DNA of 64,000 nucleotides from assembly GCF_001586255.1 (NCBI RefSeq), contig NZ_CP014544.1:661001-725000 (forward strand), written 5' to 3'. The translations under genes were made by a program, and so were the position numbers. The notes beneath the pieces are model-generated. The model had not been told where the DNA came from. It made no database searches and worked only from the letters and a program-made list of their open reading frames with translations. Below are positions 27,409-35,995 of the stretch, one piece after another. Positions within the stretch are counted from its first letter, which is position 1. The number at the start of each line of letters is the position of its first letter. Source of the stretch: Zhongshania aliphaticivorans (GTDB taxonomy: Bacteria; Pseudomonadota; Gammaproteobacteria; Pseudomonadales; Spongiibacteraceae).

Positions 27409-27439
27409 GTGTCACGGAAAACGTCACGGAGTGTCACGG
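27409..27439. repeat. Three GTCACGG direct repeats next to the attachment site
   Basis: GTCACGG occurs at 27411, 27423 and 27433, two copies extended to GTGTCACGG. Spacing of 10-12 bases places them on one DNA face. Such repeats near an attachment site are typical of arm-type integrase binding sites; the likely user is the integrase at 22927-24162. Confidence 0.5.
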
Positions 27440-27459
27440 GGGCTTAAAAGCAACAGACG

Positions 27460-27498
27460 AAAAAAAACGGCAAGCCAGTAAGTAACTGATTTGCCGTT
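27460..27498 (-). terminator. Intrinsic terminator, probably the original tRNA-fMet terminator
   Basis: On the minus strand AACGGCAA (27498-27491) pairs with TTGCCGTT (27473-27466) and runs into eight T. It lies ten bases beyond the tRNA-fMet 3'-end copy at 27507-27522, exactly where a tRNA terminator would sit before the island separated the two. Confidence 0.8.
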
Positions 27499-27506
27499 CT
27501 TTAAAG

Positions 27507-27522
27507 TGGTAGCGGGGGCAGG
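27507..27522. other. Left attachment site of the 32.7-kb island
   Basis: TGGTAGCGGGGGCAGG is identical to 60218-60233, the 3' end (CCA, acceptor strand and start of the T stem) of tRNA-fMet. Direct orientation and 16-base identity mark the two island boundaries. Confidence 0.85.
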
Positions 27523-27572
27523 CAACCGACACTGCTTGCTGTTTGACGCGCACGCCTTGAAATAGGCATATC

Positions 27573-29432
27573 TTATTGTTTTTTAATGAATATTACGCCA
27601 GCATCCTTTAAGATTTTTACGAAGCCCTTAACATTTTGAGCTCCTTTGGAGTCTTTAGTGAAAGAAAAAAGTACACGCTCACGAGCACGAGACAACGCTA
27701 CGAAGAATACGTTCACATCATCGTCATTTCCCCAAAAAGCGTCGTCATTGAATTCGACAAAAATAACTGTGTGATACTCCAGTCCTTTACTCTTATGAAT
27801 GGTCATCAAGCGGACAGATTCCGTACCCTCCATGTTAGATATACATTCAGACCAAGAAGGTGAACCATCACGACATTCGTCAAAATACTCCGCAAATCCG
27901 AGAATAGCCGAATTGAGGCGCTCGCCGCCCGCATACTCCCTATATGTTCTTTGAATTTCGCCGCGCTCGACATGATTTAACAAGATATCGACTATTTCCC
28001 TACCGGTAACCTCCGCTGGGCTTCTACCCCTGACTAGCTGCTCCAGATCATCTATTAAGCATCGAACAGCATACAATGTCTCGCTGTGCCCTTTTTCGCT
28101 ATCTAGGTCGGCACCTCTTACTTCTGCAATAGCATTTCGGCAATCTTGAAATGGTTGGCCAGACCGAACATTTACCGCGAGTTTGAGCGAGGCAAGAAAA
28201 AATGTGTAAGCCTTTTCTTTCACCAAATCCTGAATGGCAATACCGCCAACAGCTCTTGCCTCATTCCTGATTTTCAAACCTTTACTTTGAAAGGCCACCT
28301 TAATGCGATCTTCGACATCATTTATCCGTAACCGCGCCAATACCACAAAATCTGCCGGAGCTAGGTCAGCGTTTTTCTGAAGCTCGTTAGCTATGAATGA
28401 CGCTATATACTCCCCTTCATCTTGCCTTGTTTCAGACACCCAGCCTTCGACTGAATTTTCTGGAACAGGATCGTCTTGGCGAGCACATTCTGTCGGAATA
28501 TAGTCGCCATCGAAAGTAGTCGCCAAATCATTGATCAAATTGACGATACGGGAGTTGGATCGAAAATTAAAAGGAAGACGCTCGTCCGATGCGCCGAAAT
28601 CAGCCTCAAATAGATTAAATATATCTTCCCTAGCACCCGCCCATCTCATAATTGCCTGGTTAGAATCCCCAACAGCGGTAAGAACCGAGTCTGACCCGAG
28701 AAATGCCGTTTTTATCAATTCGTATTGTCGAGCTGTTACGTCTTGAAATTCGTCAAGAAACACGTGTGAGTAAGTCTTTCGCAAAGCAGATAAAATTTTA
28801 GGCTGAATTTGAAGAATTAAAACCGCCAACGCTTTTATCATATCGAAAGTCAGGCGAGACGGATTGGCATCAATATGTTGTCGCCACCATAACCACTGAA
28901 TTTGTTGCTCCGGGGTTACCGCCTCTTCAAATTGGAAATCTGGAATTGATCTGTGAACAATTCTGTCAAGCTGACCCGAATTCTTGCTCCTAACTTCCGA
29001 GTAGTCACTTTCATTTTTTAATTTAAATTCCTCCCAAACATCTCGGTTTGGGAACTCTATAGTGTAGTCATGACTAGGGCGCCATTGATCGGGAAGTGAT
29101 TCTAAAAATTGATCAACAAGCCTTTTAGCGAAAGCATCAAGGGTAAGGGATTCAAATCTCTTGGCCTGAATTGGGTCGCAACGGTGAGTTACTCTGTCCC
29201 CAAGATTTCTTGCTGCATCCACCTTAAAAGATATGGCAAGAATGCGTTGCGGTGGAGGACATAATCCCGTCATGAGCAAAAAGGTTGCTCGCTGTGCCAG
29301 TAATTCTGTTTTTCCTGCTCCCGGGCCAGCGAGCACCGACATTGGTTCCACGGCCTTAACGACCTCTAGGGCCCGGCCTTCAATTCGTATGCCCGGTGAA
29401 GGCTTCCAATCATCTGCCTTCAGGTAGGTCAT
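27573..29432 (-). CDS. gajB: UvrD-like helicase of a Gabija-type system
   Basis: A 619-residue superfamily 1 helicase. Walker A is LAGPGAGKTELLAQRA, Walker B VFLDEFQDVTARQ, then VGDSNQAIMRWAGA (motif III), FNFRSNSRIV (motif IV), LMTIHKSKGLEY (motif V) and VALSRARERV (motif VI), all intact. In Gabija, GajB accompanies the OLD-family nuclease GajA and senses or processes DNA termini. ATG 29432 overlaps the upstream stop as ATGA, showing translational coupling; a longer in-frame start at 29516 is rejected. The pairing is seen; anti-phage activity is inferred. Confidence 0.85.
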   Translation of the reverse strand: MTYLKADDWKPSPGIRIEGRALEVVKAVEPMSVLAGPGAGKTELLAQRATFLLMTGLCPPPQRILAISFKVDAARNLGDRVTHRCDPIQAKRFESLTLDAFAKRLVDQFLESLPDQWRPSHDYTIEFPNRDVWEEFKLKNESDYSEVRSKNSGQLDRIVHRSIPDFQFEEAVTPEQQIQWLWWRQHIDANPSRLTFDMIKALAVLILQIQPKILSALRKTYSHVFLDEFQDVTARQYELIKTAFLGSDSVLTAVGDSNQAIMRWAGAREDIFNLFEADFGASDERLPFNFRSNSRIVNLINDLATTFDGDYIPTECARQDDPVPENSVEGWVSETRQDEGEYIASFIANELQKNADLAPADFVVLARLRINDVEDRIKVAFQSKGLKIRNEARAVGGIAIQDLVKEKAYTFFLASLKLAVNVRSGQPFQDCRNAIAEVRGADLDSEKGHSETLYAVRCLIDDLEQLVRGRSPAEVTGREIVDILLNHVERGEIQRTYREYAGGERLNSAILGFAEYFDECRDGSPSWSECISNMEGTESVRLMTIHKSKGLEYHTVIFVEFNDDAFWGNDDDVNVFFVALSRARERVLFSFTKDSKGAQNVKGFVKILKDAGVIFIKKQ

Positions 29433-31390
29433 TCTTCTTCCCCAGCACAGATGGATGATGGAGGCGCAAGAATGATCTTGGCCATTGCAATCAAGGCCTT
29501 TAATGGCTCGGGACAATTGGTTCTGATTGCCTCATCATCCAGTGCGGCCAAAGCTTTAAAATGTGAAGCTGGCTTTGACCGGGACTTGAACAGGTTTTTG
29601 TATGCAAAAAGCTCTTCAGTTGAAAACTGAGCACCGATACGGTTAAGCTCTGCATTTCCCAACCCACTGCTGCCAAAAACTGCTTCAGCTATTTTACTAG
29701 GGTCATCTTTTGTTGGGTCGAATGCTCTACTCGGCTTATAGGCTTCCGGAAAGGCTTGAACCATCATCATGTCAAGGTCTAGCCATGTGGAATAAAAGAC
29801 CCATTGCGCCCGTAACCACTGAGTCCACGGTACAACATTTTCCGGAGTTAAAGCTTCGTTAGAAATGACAGCAGAAGGGTCTAGATCATATCCTGCATCG
29901 TTAAGCCATGTTGCGGCATTCTTTATCCTTCCCATGCCTGCATTGTGTCGCCCAAGATCAAAATCCAAAAGAGTTAAACAAGGTATATTGAGACCAACAA
30001 CAAGTTTCCAAAGATGTTGAGCATGGCGACCACCTATTGGAACAAATGCTACAAATGAGGGGTCTAGTGATATGCCTAAAGCCTCTGCAATTCGAGGAAT
30101 AACAATCCTTTCGCTATCACCTTCGCCAATTATCACAAGGCGGGCGAAATAAATTTCTGGATTTGCCAAGATAACTTGATGAAGGAAATTATCCTCTTCG
30201 CTTCCGCTAGTGGGCAATGGGATTTCTCGAACATCGGAAATAAGCGTTTGATTACAATTCCTGAAATACCTAACATTTCGCGGAGAAATACGCGCCATGA
30301 CGCTTGTAGAGTGGCTAGTCACAAACGATTGGGCTGTGCCTGTTTTTATAAGGCTTTCTAAAAGCCCTATTAGTCTAGGGAGGTAAAACGGAGCAAGGTG
30401 GTTTTCAGGTTCTTCGAGGGCAAAAATTGTTAATGGCGCAGGTACAAAGTCAAGAGGTTTAAAGCCTTCAAGGCTAGCTGGCGCAGCAGCCTCCATCTTC
30501 CAAATTAAGTTGTGTAGCGTAGCAGACAGGGCAAAATACAATAACGAGACTTGACCTTCACTAAGCTCTTCAAGCTGACGGTTACCACCCCCAGGAGATT
30601 TTTCGAACCGTAATGTTAGATCGCGAATCAACTGTTCGAATTCGGTTGCCACAACACTGAAGAGTGGGTCTGCATCGTAATGACCATCATGTAGGGCACC
30701 CCAAAATGTTTTGAGGTCGTGGCTTGTTGTACCGATAGCTGTTACAGCGTTGAGACTGTTTTCAAGTTGTTTTGCAAATTCTTGTGATTGATTTTTGGTC
30801 TCTTCATTCCAGTCTGCAGAGCGCTCTATCCGTTTCAAGACATTCTTTAATGCATGACGGGTCACGCCCAAGGAATCCCTATGGGCTGGTATGTATACCA
30901 ACTCGGCAAATTGAGTAGACTTACCACGCAGGGGTGTTTTCCGCTCATCGTCTGGACCAAAGGGAACTTCGTCCAGCGAGCGAACCGTATAGAGCTTGAT
31001 CTCGATATCATCCTCGTAAGACTCTGATTTTAAATAATTTCCCTCAAGAACTAGCCGTACCTTTAAAGCCTGATCACTTGCATTGAAAAATATGTCGTTA
31101 AAAACGTGGGGAATAACATCAGGGCTAGAAAAACCAAATACGACGTCAATGATGATCTCGCGCTCAGCCACAGACTGACTATCTTCACCGACTCCAAAGT
31201 GTACGTCCGCTTTTCTTAACTGACGCTCACTCGATAGAGGTGAAAAAAGGCGTTTCAACGCTTCCAATGCTGATGATTTTCCGGCTCCATTATCACCAAC
31301 GAAACCCGTTATGCCAGGCTGAAATTGAATCGTTGTTGCAACGTCTCCAAAGCATCTGAAATTTCTTAACGATAATGACTCTATATGCAT
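29429..31390 (-). CDS. gajA: OLD-family ATPase-TOPRIM endonuclease of a Gabija-type system
   Basis: A 653-residue OLD nuclease. The ABC-type ATPase has Walker A GDNGAGKSS (residues 32-40), signature ELSEGQVSLLYFAL and Walker B IFALEEPENHL, with H-loop FVTSHS. The TOPRIM domain follows with LVIIGEGDSERIVIP (glutamate) and LTLLDFDLGRH (Asp-x-Asp). GajA is a nicking endonuclease held inactive by nucleotides and released on phage infection. The start is taken at ATG 31390, just after the stop of the upstream gene. It is the class 2 OLD + UvrD arrangement. Confidence 0.87.
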   Translation of the reverse strand: MHIESLSLRNFRCFGDVATTIQFQPGITGFVGDNGAGKSSALEALKRLFSPLSSERQLRKADVHFGVGEDSQSVAEREIIIDVVFGFSSPDVIPHVFNDIFFNASDQALKVRLVLEGNYLKSESYEDDIEIKLYTVRSLDEVPFGPDDERKTPLRGKSTQFAELVYIPAHRDSLGVTRHALKNVLKRIERSADWNEETKNQSQEFAKQLENSLNAVTAIGTTSHDLKTFWGALHDGHYDADPLFSVVATEFEQLIRDLTLRFEKSPGGGNRQLEELSEGQVSLLYFALSATLHNLIWKMEAAAPASLEGFKPLDFVPAPLTIFALEEPENHLAPFYLPRLIGLLESLIKTGTAQSFVTSHSTSVMARISPRNVRYFRNCNQTLISDVREIPLPTSGSEEDNFLHQVILANPEIYFARLVIIGEGDSERIVIPRIAEALGISLDPSFVAFVPIGGRHAQHLWKLVVGLNIPCLTLLDFDLGRHNAGMGRIKNAATWLNDAGYDLDPSAVISNEALTPENVVPWTQWLRAQWVFYSTWLDLDMMMVQAFPEAYKPSRAFDPTKDDPSKIAEAVFGSSGLGNAELNRIGAQFSTEELFAYKNLFKSRSKPASHFKALAALDDEAIRTNCPEPLKALIAMAKIILAPPSSICAGEEE

Positions 31391-31394
31391 TGTA

Positions 31395-32225
31395 TTATCT
31401 GTCTCCTGCAAGCCCGGCGAGAGCTGCCTTTAAAACCTGAAAACACACCTTTGCCGTATGTTCATCCGGAGAGAACCCCGACATAAGCTGCTGATAAGGA
31501 TGGATGTAGTTTCTAAAATCGCGTAATCCGTGGCTAAATTTTTTTACATCAACTTTCAAAAATCCGATTTCGCAAGCTACGTCGATTAAATGCGCAAGGC
31601 TCCAATCCTGTAATGGTCTAACTTTGCCTTCAGGGCTTTTCGGGCTAGACGATGCTCTGTTGAATTTTTCAGGATTGTTTTGTGCTACGCCCAACAGAAC
31701 AGCTTCCAGTACGCTTCCGCACATAAATATTACAGAAAGATATGCATTAGCTGCTAAAGCTAAACGCGCCTCTTCTAGCCTTTTCTCTATAATTTTGGCT
31801 ATTTGGTGTTCAACCGGAAGCTTGTGAAGGTTGGGGATTCTAAATTCCTGGTTTAAGAACGAATCTTCAGTTTGCTCCTTGTTATTTTCAGGAGTCCTAC
31901 CGCCAATTCTTGCGACTATGAGCCTAGATTTTTCAAGTATGTTTTGTTCTATATCCGTCCCACTCAGTTCGCAATTAGCTTCGTATGATGCAAGCATTTC
32001 TTCCAAAACAGGAGCAACGATACTATCTGGCTCTAACTCCCAAAATGCTCTCATCTTTTTAGCCTTAGACGTACCATAGATTTGATAACGAGTGCTATGA
32101 ATATCTATTTTATGGCGAGAAAAGAATTCTCCGTAGGTCGCATCGCTGTAATCCAGCACGTAACCTCCCCCCATTTGCAATATTCTCTCCAAGTATCGCT
32201 TATCAATATCTGTGAGGCTGCTCAT
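31395..32225 (-). CDS. AbiJ-N-terminal-domain / HEPN-like protein, first gene of the Gabija operon
   Basis: A 276-residue protein. Residues 1-80 (LERILQMGGGYVLDYSD, FFSRHKIDI, YGTSKAKKMRAFWE) match the N-terminal domain seen in AbiJ-type abortive infection proteins. The C-terminal ~130 residues are helical and end with LRDFRNYIHPYQQ, an RNxxHP signature of HEPN/Abi-C-like domains. It stops four bases before gajA, so the three genes form one operon. Extra genes are not part of minimal Gabija; it may be a toxin, sensor or a separate Abi module. Confidence 0.7.
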   Translation of the reverse strand: MSSLTDIDKRYLERILQMGGGYVLDYSDATYGEFFSRHKIDIHSTRYQIYGTSKAKKMRAFWELEPDSIVAPVLEEMLASYEANCELSGTDIEQNILEKSRLIVARIGGRTPENNKEQTEDSFLNQEFRIPNLHKLPVEHQIAKIIEKRLEEARLALAANAYLSVIFMCGSVLEAVLLGVAQNNPEKFNRASSSPKSPEGKVRPLQDWSLAHLIDVACEIGFLKVDVKKFSHGLRDFRNYIHPYQQLMSGFSPDEHTAKVCFQVLKAALAGLAGDR

Positions 32226-32379
32226 CTTTTGACCTTCGAACCGCGCTTTATTAACTAACTCTCACAATCAGGACGCTCTTGACGCCAATCTGCTTGCTCT
32301 TTTAACTGTAAATACATACAGTATTCCGTAATGGCTAGCCAGCTTGTTCTTTTTACAGCTGGTTGACATTTTGGAATGA

Positions 32380-32402
32380 TTATGTGACATTCAATCACAT
32401 AA
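32380..32402. promoter_or_regulatory. Candidate operator upstream of the Dcm-type methyltransferase
   Basis: TTATGTGA (32380-32387) and TCACATAA (32395-32402) are perfect 8-bp arms, 7 bases apart, 40 bases before the methyltransferase ATG and just after a TTGACA at 32363. Methyltransferases of the EcoRII/SsoII type are known to repress their own promoters through an N-terminal HTH. Confidence 0.6.
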
Positions 32403-32441
32403 GTGTCCCTTTTTAAACCCGCTATTACCTGGAGTTCCAAT

Positions 32442-33749
32442 ATGTCTGAGATGAATGATCTTGAGCTTTTGAACAAAGTTGCCTCGATCTTCTCACAGCA
32501 GACCATCGCAGATGAAATCAATCACCCCAGAGAAGTAGTAAACCGCTGGCTCAAAGAACGTAACAAACAGCCCGATCAGGACTGGCTAACTTACGCTGAG
32601 CGCATTGCGCTTGAAAGCATGCTACCCAAGCCTTGCTCTGAGGACAGAGAGTTCACATTCATTGACCTGTTCGCAGGTATTGGTGGCATAAGATACGGTT
32701 TCGAGAAAGCTGGCGGAAAATGCGTCTTCACCAGTGAATACGACAAGTATGCCGTCAAGACATATCTTGCCAACTACCACTGTGACCACGATGTTCATGG
32801 TGACATAAAGGAAATCACCCAGCCGGAAGGAATGGATAAAAATCAGGCTTATGAATTCATCCAGGAGCGCATTCCTGATCACGATGTCCTGCTTGCCGGA
32901 TTTCCTTGCCAGCCCTTTTCAATAGCCGGAGTATCCAAAAAAAACTCACTCGGACGGGCTCATGGCTTTGAGTGCGATACTCAGGGCACACTATTCTTTG
33001 ATGTCGCACGCATAATTGATGCGAAGCGGCCTCTTGCCATCATGCTGGAAAATGTCAAAAACCTGAAAAGTCACGACAGGGGAAAGACCTTCAAGGTCAT
33101 CATGAATACGCTCGACGAACTTGGTTACGATGTCATAGACCGAGAATACAACCAACTACAATCCGACCCCAAGATTATCAATGGCAAAAATTTCGTCCCT
33201 CAAAACAGGGAGCGCATAGTTATTGTTGCCTTCCGGCGTGACCTTGATGTCACAGATGGTCTGACACTAAAAGATGTCAAAAAATATTTCCCGAAAAAAG
33301 AGCCTGTTGTAGGCGACATTCTGGAAAACGAAGCCACCGTTGACGAGAAATACGTTCTCACTCCAAAGCTCTGGAACTACCTGAAAGGGTATGCTGAAAA
33401 GCACAAGAAGGCTGGTAATGGCTTCGGGTTTGGTAAGGTAACTGCAAGTGACCGGTCAACACGCACCCTGTCTGCCCGGTATTACAAAGACGGCTCCGAG
33501 GTCCTGGTTGATCGAGGACCGCGCAAAAGGCCGCGTCGCCTGACACCAAGAGAATGCGCCCGTCTCATGGGTTTTGACAAGAAAGGCGAAAGCAATTTCG
33601 TCATCCCGGTCTCGGACACTCAGGCATACAAGCAATTCGGCAATAGCGTTGTTGTACCCGTATTTGAGTCAGTCGCCTTACTTATGAAGCCGTACATTGC
33701 GAAAGCGCAGGAAAAGAGCAAAAAAGCCAAACGTAAAAAAGCGGCCTGA
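32442..33749 (+). CDS. dcm: DNA (cytosine-5) methyltransferase, Dcm/M.EcoRII type
   Basis: A 435-residue C5 methyltransferase very close to E. coli Dcm as I recall it. Motif I is [16 protein letters not shown], motif [19 protein letters not shown] with catalytic cysteine, motif [10 protein letters not shown], motif [13 protein letters not shown], and motif [11 protein letters not shown]. The target-recognition region (YILTP-like [19 protein letters not shown]) is Dcm-like, implying CCWGG. An N-terminal helix-turn-helix-like segment ([19 protein letters not shown]) may repress its own promoter. ATG 32442 has GGAG upstream. It shares its last A with vsr. Confidence 0.93.
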   Translation: MSEMNDLELLNKVASIFSQQTIADEINHPREVVNRWLKERNKQPDQDWLTYAERIALESMLPKPCSEDREFTFIDLFAGIGGIRYGFEKAGGKCVFTSEYDKYAVKTYLANYHCDHDVHGDIKEITQPEGMDKNQAYEFIQERIPDHDVLLAGFPCQPFSIAGVSKKNSLGRAHGFECDTQGTLFFDVARIIDAKRPLAIMLENVKNLKSHDRGKTFKVIMNTLDELGYDVIDREYNQLQSDPKIINGKNFVPQNRERIVIVAFRRDLDVTDGLTLKDVKKYFPKKEPVVGDILENEATVDEKYVLTPKLWNYLKGYAEKHKKAGNGFGFGKVTASDRSTRTLSARYYKDGSEVLVDRGPRKRPRRLTPRECARLMGFDKKGESNFVIPVSDTQAYKQFGNSVVVPVFESVALLMKPYIAKAQEKSKKAKRKKAA

Positions 33750-34177
33750 TGACGGATGTTGTAAGCCCGAAAAAACGCTCGGAGATGATGTCGGGCATAC
33801 GTGGAAAGAACACAAAACCCGAGCTTATCGTCAGACAGGAACTCCACAGACGCGGATTTCGCTACCGGCTGCACCATAAAGGCTTGCCTGGAAAGCCAGA
33901 CCTGGTATTCCCGAAGTACAAAACCGTCATATTCGTGAATGGCTGCTTCTGGCACGGCCACAACTGCAAGCTATTTAAATGGCCAAAATCAAACCCCCAA
34001 TTCTGGAAAGAGAAAATATCCGGAAACCAGGTTAGGGATGAAAAGCAAAGAAAAGCTCTTGAAGAAGGCGGCTGGCAGGTTATAACAGTCTGGGAGTGCT
34101 CACTAAAAGGCAAATCTCCACATGACATCATGGCTGAAATTGATAGTATCAGTGAGCGGCTAACACAAAACGGATAA
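33749..34177 (+). CDS. vsr: Very short patch repair endonuclease
   Basis: A 142-residue Vsr protein. Family hallmarks are MMSGIRGKNTKPELIVRQEL, GKPDLVFPKYKTVIFVNGCFWHGH and WKEKISGNQVRD, with the PD-(D/E)xK-like aspartate and metal-binding histidines. Vsr nicks at T:G mismatches created by deamination of 5-methylcytosine in CCWGG sites. Its ATG overlaps the methyltransferase TGA by one base, as in dcm-vsr pairs. Confidence 0.94.
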   Translation: MTDVVSPKKRSEMMSGIRGKNTKPELIVRQELHRRGFRYRLHHKGLPGKPDLVFPKYKTVIFVNGCFWHGHNCKLFKWPKSNPQFWKEKISGNQVRDEKQRKALEEGGWQVITVWECSLKGKSPHDIMAEIDSISERLTQNG

Positions 34178-34180
34178 GAA

Positions 34181-35578
34181 ATGACCAGCACTCCAGGAAC
34201 CTATGATACCGATACGGCCAAACATATCTCGCTGGATCAGCTTGTAGCTCTCTTTGCTGGAGTTGGGGCAACCAGCCTGTATGTAAAAAAGCTCGCGCCT
34301 AACGATAACAGCAAGAACCAGCCATACCTTGGCGCCCAACTCACTGACCTTGCTTTTATTCCTACCGGTGAACCTGTTCCCTCAGCCACCGCGTCCGGTA
34401 AAACAAGTGACCCGAAACGACAAATCAAGTATCAGGTGCCAGTCGATCTAGCCTGGATCGATGCTGACTCCAAAACTTATGAAGCGCCTCATGCCAAGCT
34501 GATTTATTACCCTCAATATCCCGAAGTCCGGTTTTCCGGCTTTCTGAAAGGCTCCCCTGTAAATGCCAGTGAATGGATGGATAGATACAGGAAAGGAACC
34601 AGTATTGGCCGATGGTTGATCCTTGGTGTTTCTGCTAGTAAGAAAGTCTATGCTTATTTGGCCACACCGGATTCTGCATTATCAAAAGAGCTTGATCATA
34701 CGAACTTGCTGGATATCGGTAGCGTGTTTGGTCAGATAGATATTCGCCATACAGGTGTAACAGACACGCGATCTGCTCTTCTTCACAAGCTTCTCGAAAT
34801 CCATAACATGGGATGGATTGCAGGGCAAAGGCTGAGCTCAGACGAGATCGCGATACCATATAAAGCCCCAAACGGCGGCGGATATACACTTGAATCCCTG
34901 CTCGGGATTGTTCCAAATGGTATATCGGAACCCGATTATCTTGGCTGGGAAGTGAAGCAGTTTGGAGTAACAGGCTTTCCCCAAAAAGGAGCAAAGCCGA
35001 CAACGCTTATGACCCCTGAGCCCAATGGCGGGTACTACAAAGTACAAGGTGCTGCGGAGTTTGTCCGGGCATTCGGATATCCCGACAAATCCGGCATTCC
35101 CGACAGATTGAATTTTGGCGGCAGGCATATTGCCGGTGTCCTTTGCAGCGCTACAAATCTCGTCATGAATGTTGAAGGCTTTGACCACAATAATGGACGA
35201 ATTACTGATGCGACTGGCGCAATTACCTTAAGGGATCAGGCCAATACAGTGGCCGCAAGCTGGAGTTTTTCCAAAATCATGGATCACTGGAAAAGAAAGC
35301 ATTCTCAGGCCGTTTATGTTCCCTGCATCATGAGGCCATCAGGAACCGGTAGCCGGGAATACAGCTACGGAGATACAGTTGAATTGGGAACAGGCACCGA
35401 TTTTGAAATGTTCCTGTCTGCCACGATGGACAAGGCGGTTTATTATGATCCCGGTATCAAGCTGGAAAATGCTTCCACTGACAAGGCAAAGCTGAAACTC
35501 CGCAGCCAGTTCAGAGTCAATCACAAGCATCTCCCTTCCCTTTACAGAAACCTAGAATATGTCCAGCTTGGTTCGTAG
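34181..35578 (+). CDS. MvaI/BcnI-family type II restriction endonuclease
   Basis: A 465-residue protein three bases after vsr. GGYTLESLLGIVPNGISEPDYLGWEVKQ is the MvaI/BcnI active-site block: a PD-(D/E)xK fold with EPD and ExK. With a Dcm-type methylase beside it, cleavage at CCWGG is expected, as for MvaI. The N-terminal ~200 residues are extra relative to the compact enzymes, perhaps a target-recognition domain. A complete methylase-Vsr-nuclease cassette on the island argues for an active system. Confidence 0.88.
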   Translation: MTSTPGTYDTDTAKHISLDQLVALFAGVGATSLYVKKLAPNDNSKNQPYLGAQLTDLAFIPTGEPVPSATASGKTSDPKRQIKYQVPVDLAWIDADSKTYEAPHAKLIYYPQYPEVRFSGFLKGSPVNASEWMDRYRKGTSIGRWLILGVSASKKVYAYLATPDSALSKELDHTNLLDIGSVFGQIDIRHTGVTDTRSALLHKLLEIHNMGWIAGQRLSSDEIAIPYKAPNGGGYTLESLLGIVPNGISEPDYLGWEVKQFGVTGFPQKGAKPTTLMTPEPNGGYYKVQGAAEFVRAFGYPDKSGIPDRLNFGGRHIAGVLCSATNLVMNVEGFDHNNGRITDATGAITLRDQANTVAASWSFSKIMDHWKRKHSQAVYVPCIMRPSGTGSREYSYGDTVELGTGTDFEMFLSATMDKAVYYDPGIKLENASTDKAKLKLRSQFRVNHKHLPSLYRNLEYVQLGS

Positions 35579-35629
35579 CCCCTATAGTCAGTCGTGATTT
35601 CTGGATCAGCTGCGCAAAAAAGAAGGCCG

Positions 35630-35983
35630 TCAAAACGGCAGATCATCAAGATCGATTTCTTCTCCGATCTCTTCTGGCAGGATTTTGATCGCACCTGGAC
35701 AGCAAAAGCTGATCACTCGAAGAAAGTCACAGACCTCCTTCCAGAAGGCGAGCTCTTCATAGTCGTGGATTTCGCGGTAGAAGTTCTCGTAAGCCTCTGC
35801 CATGTACCAGCTCGGCTTACCGACAACAGTTTCCAGTTTTTCAAAGCACATCGCGGTGTCATAGACCTTGCGTGAAACGGCAGCGATAAAACCTTTGTTG
35901 CATTCGTCACACTGTTCATGAAAATGCTGAATGTCACCAAGAACGATGATCTCGGCGGTTTGATTGATTGCTGACTTAGTCAT
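35630..35983 (-). CDS. Hypothetical protein with SSB-like acidic tail
   Basis: A 117-residue protein with a CDEC pair near residue 27, a helical middle (AEAYENFYREIHDYEELAFWKEV) and a C-terminus DLDDLPF that resembles the acidic tip of single-strand binding proteins (DDDIPF), but no OB fold. It is downstream of the relaxase gene, 12 bases away, in the same direction, so a role in DNA transfer is plausible. It converges on the restriction gene. Confidence 0.65.
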   Translation of the reverse strand: MTKSAINQTAEIIVLGDIQHFHEQCDECNKGFIAAVSRKVYDTAMCFEKLETVVGKPSWYMAEAYENFYREIHDYEELAFWKEVCDFLRVISFCCPGAIKILPEEIGEEIDLDDLPF

Positions 35984-35995
35984 TTGGTATTTCCT

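Noticed and set aside
27409-27439. CRISPR-like reading of the GTCACGG repeats
   Set aside because: Three short units with 3-5 base gaps are too short and irregular for CRISPR; no array or cas gene is seen anywhere in the window.
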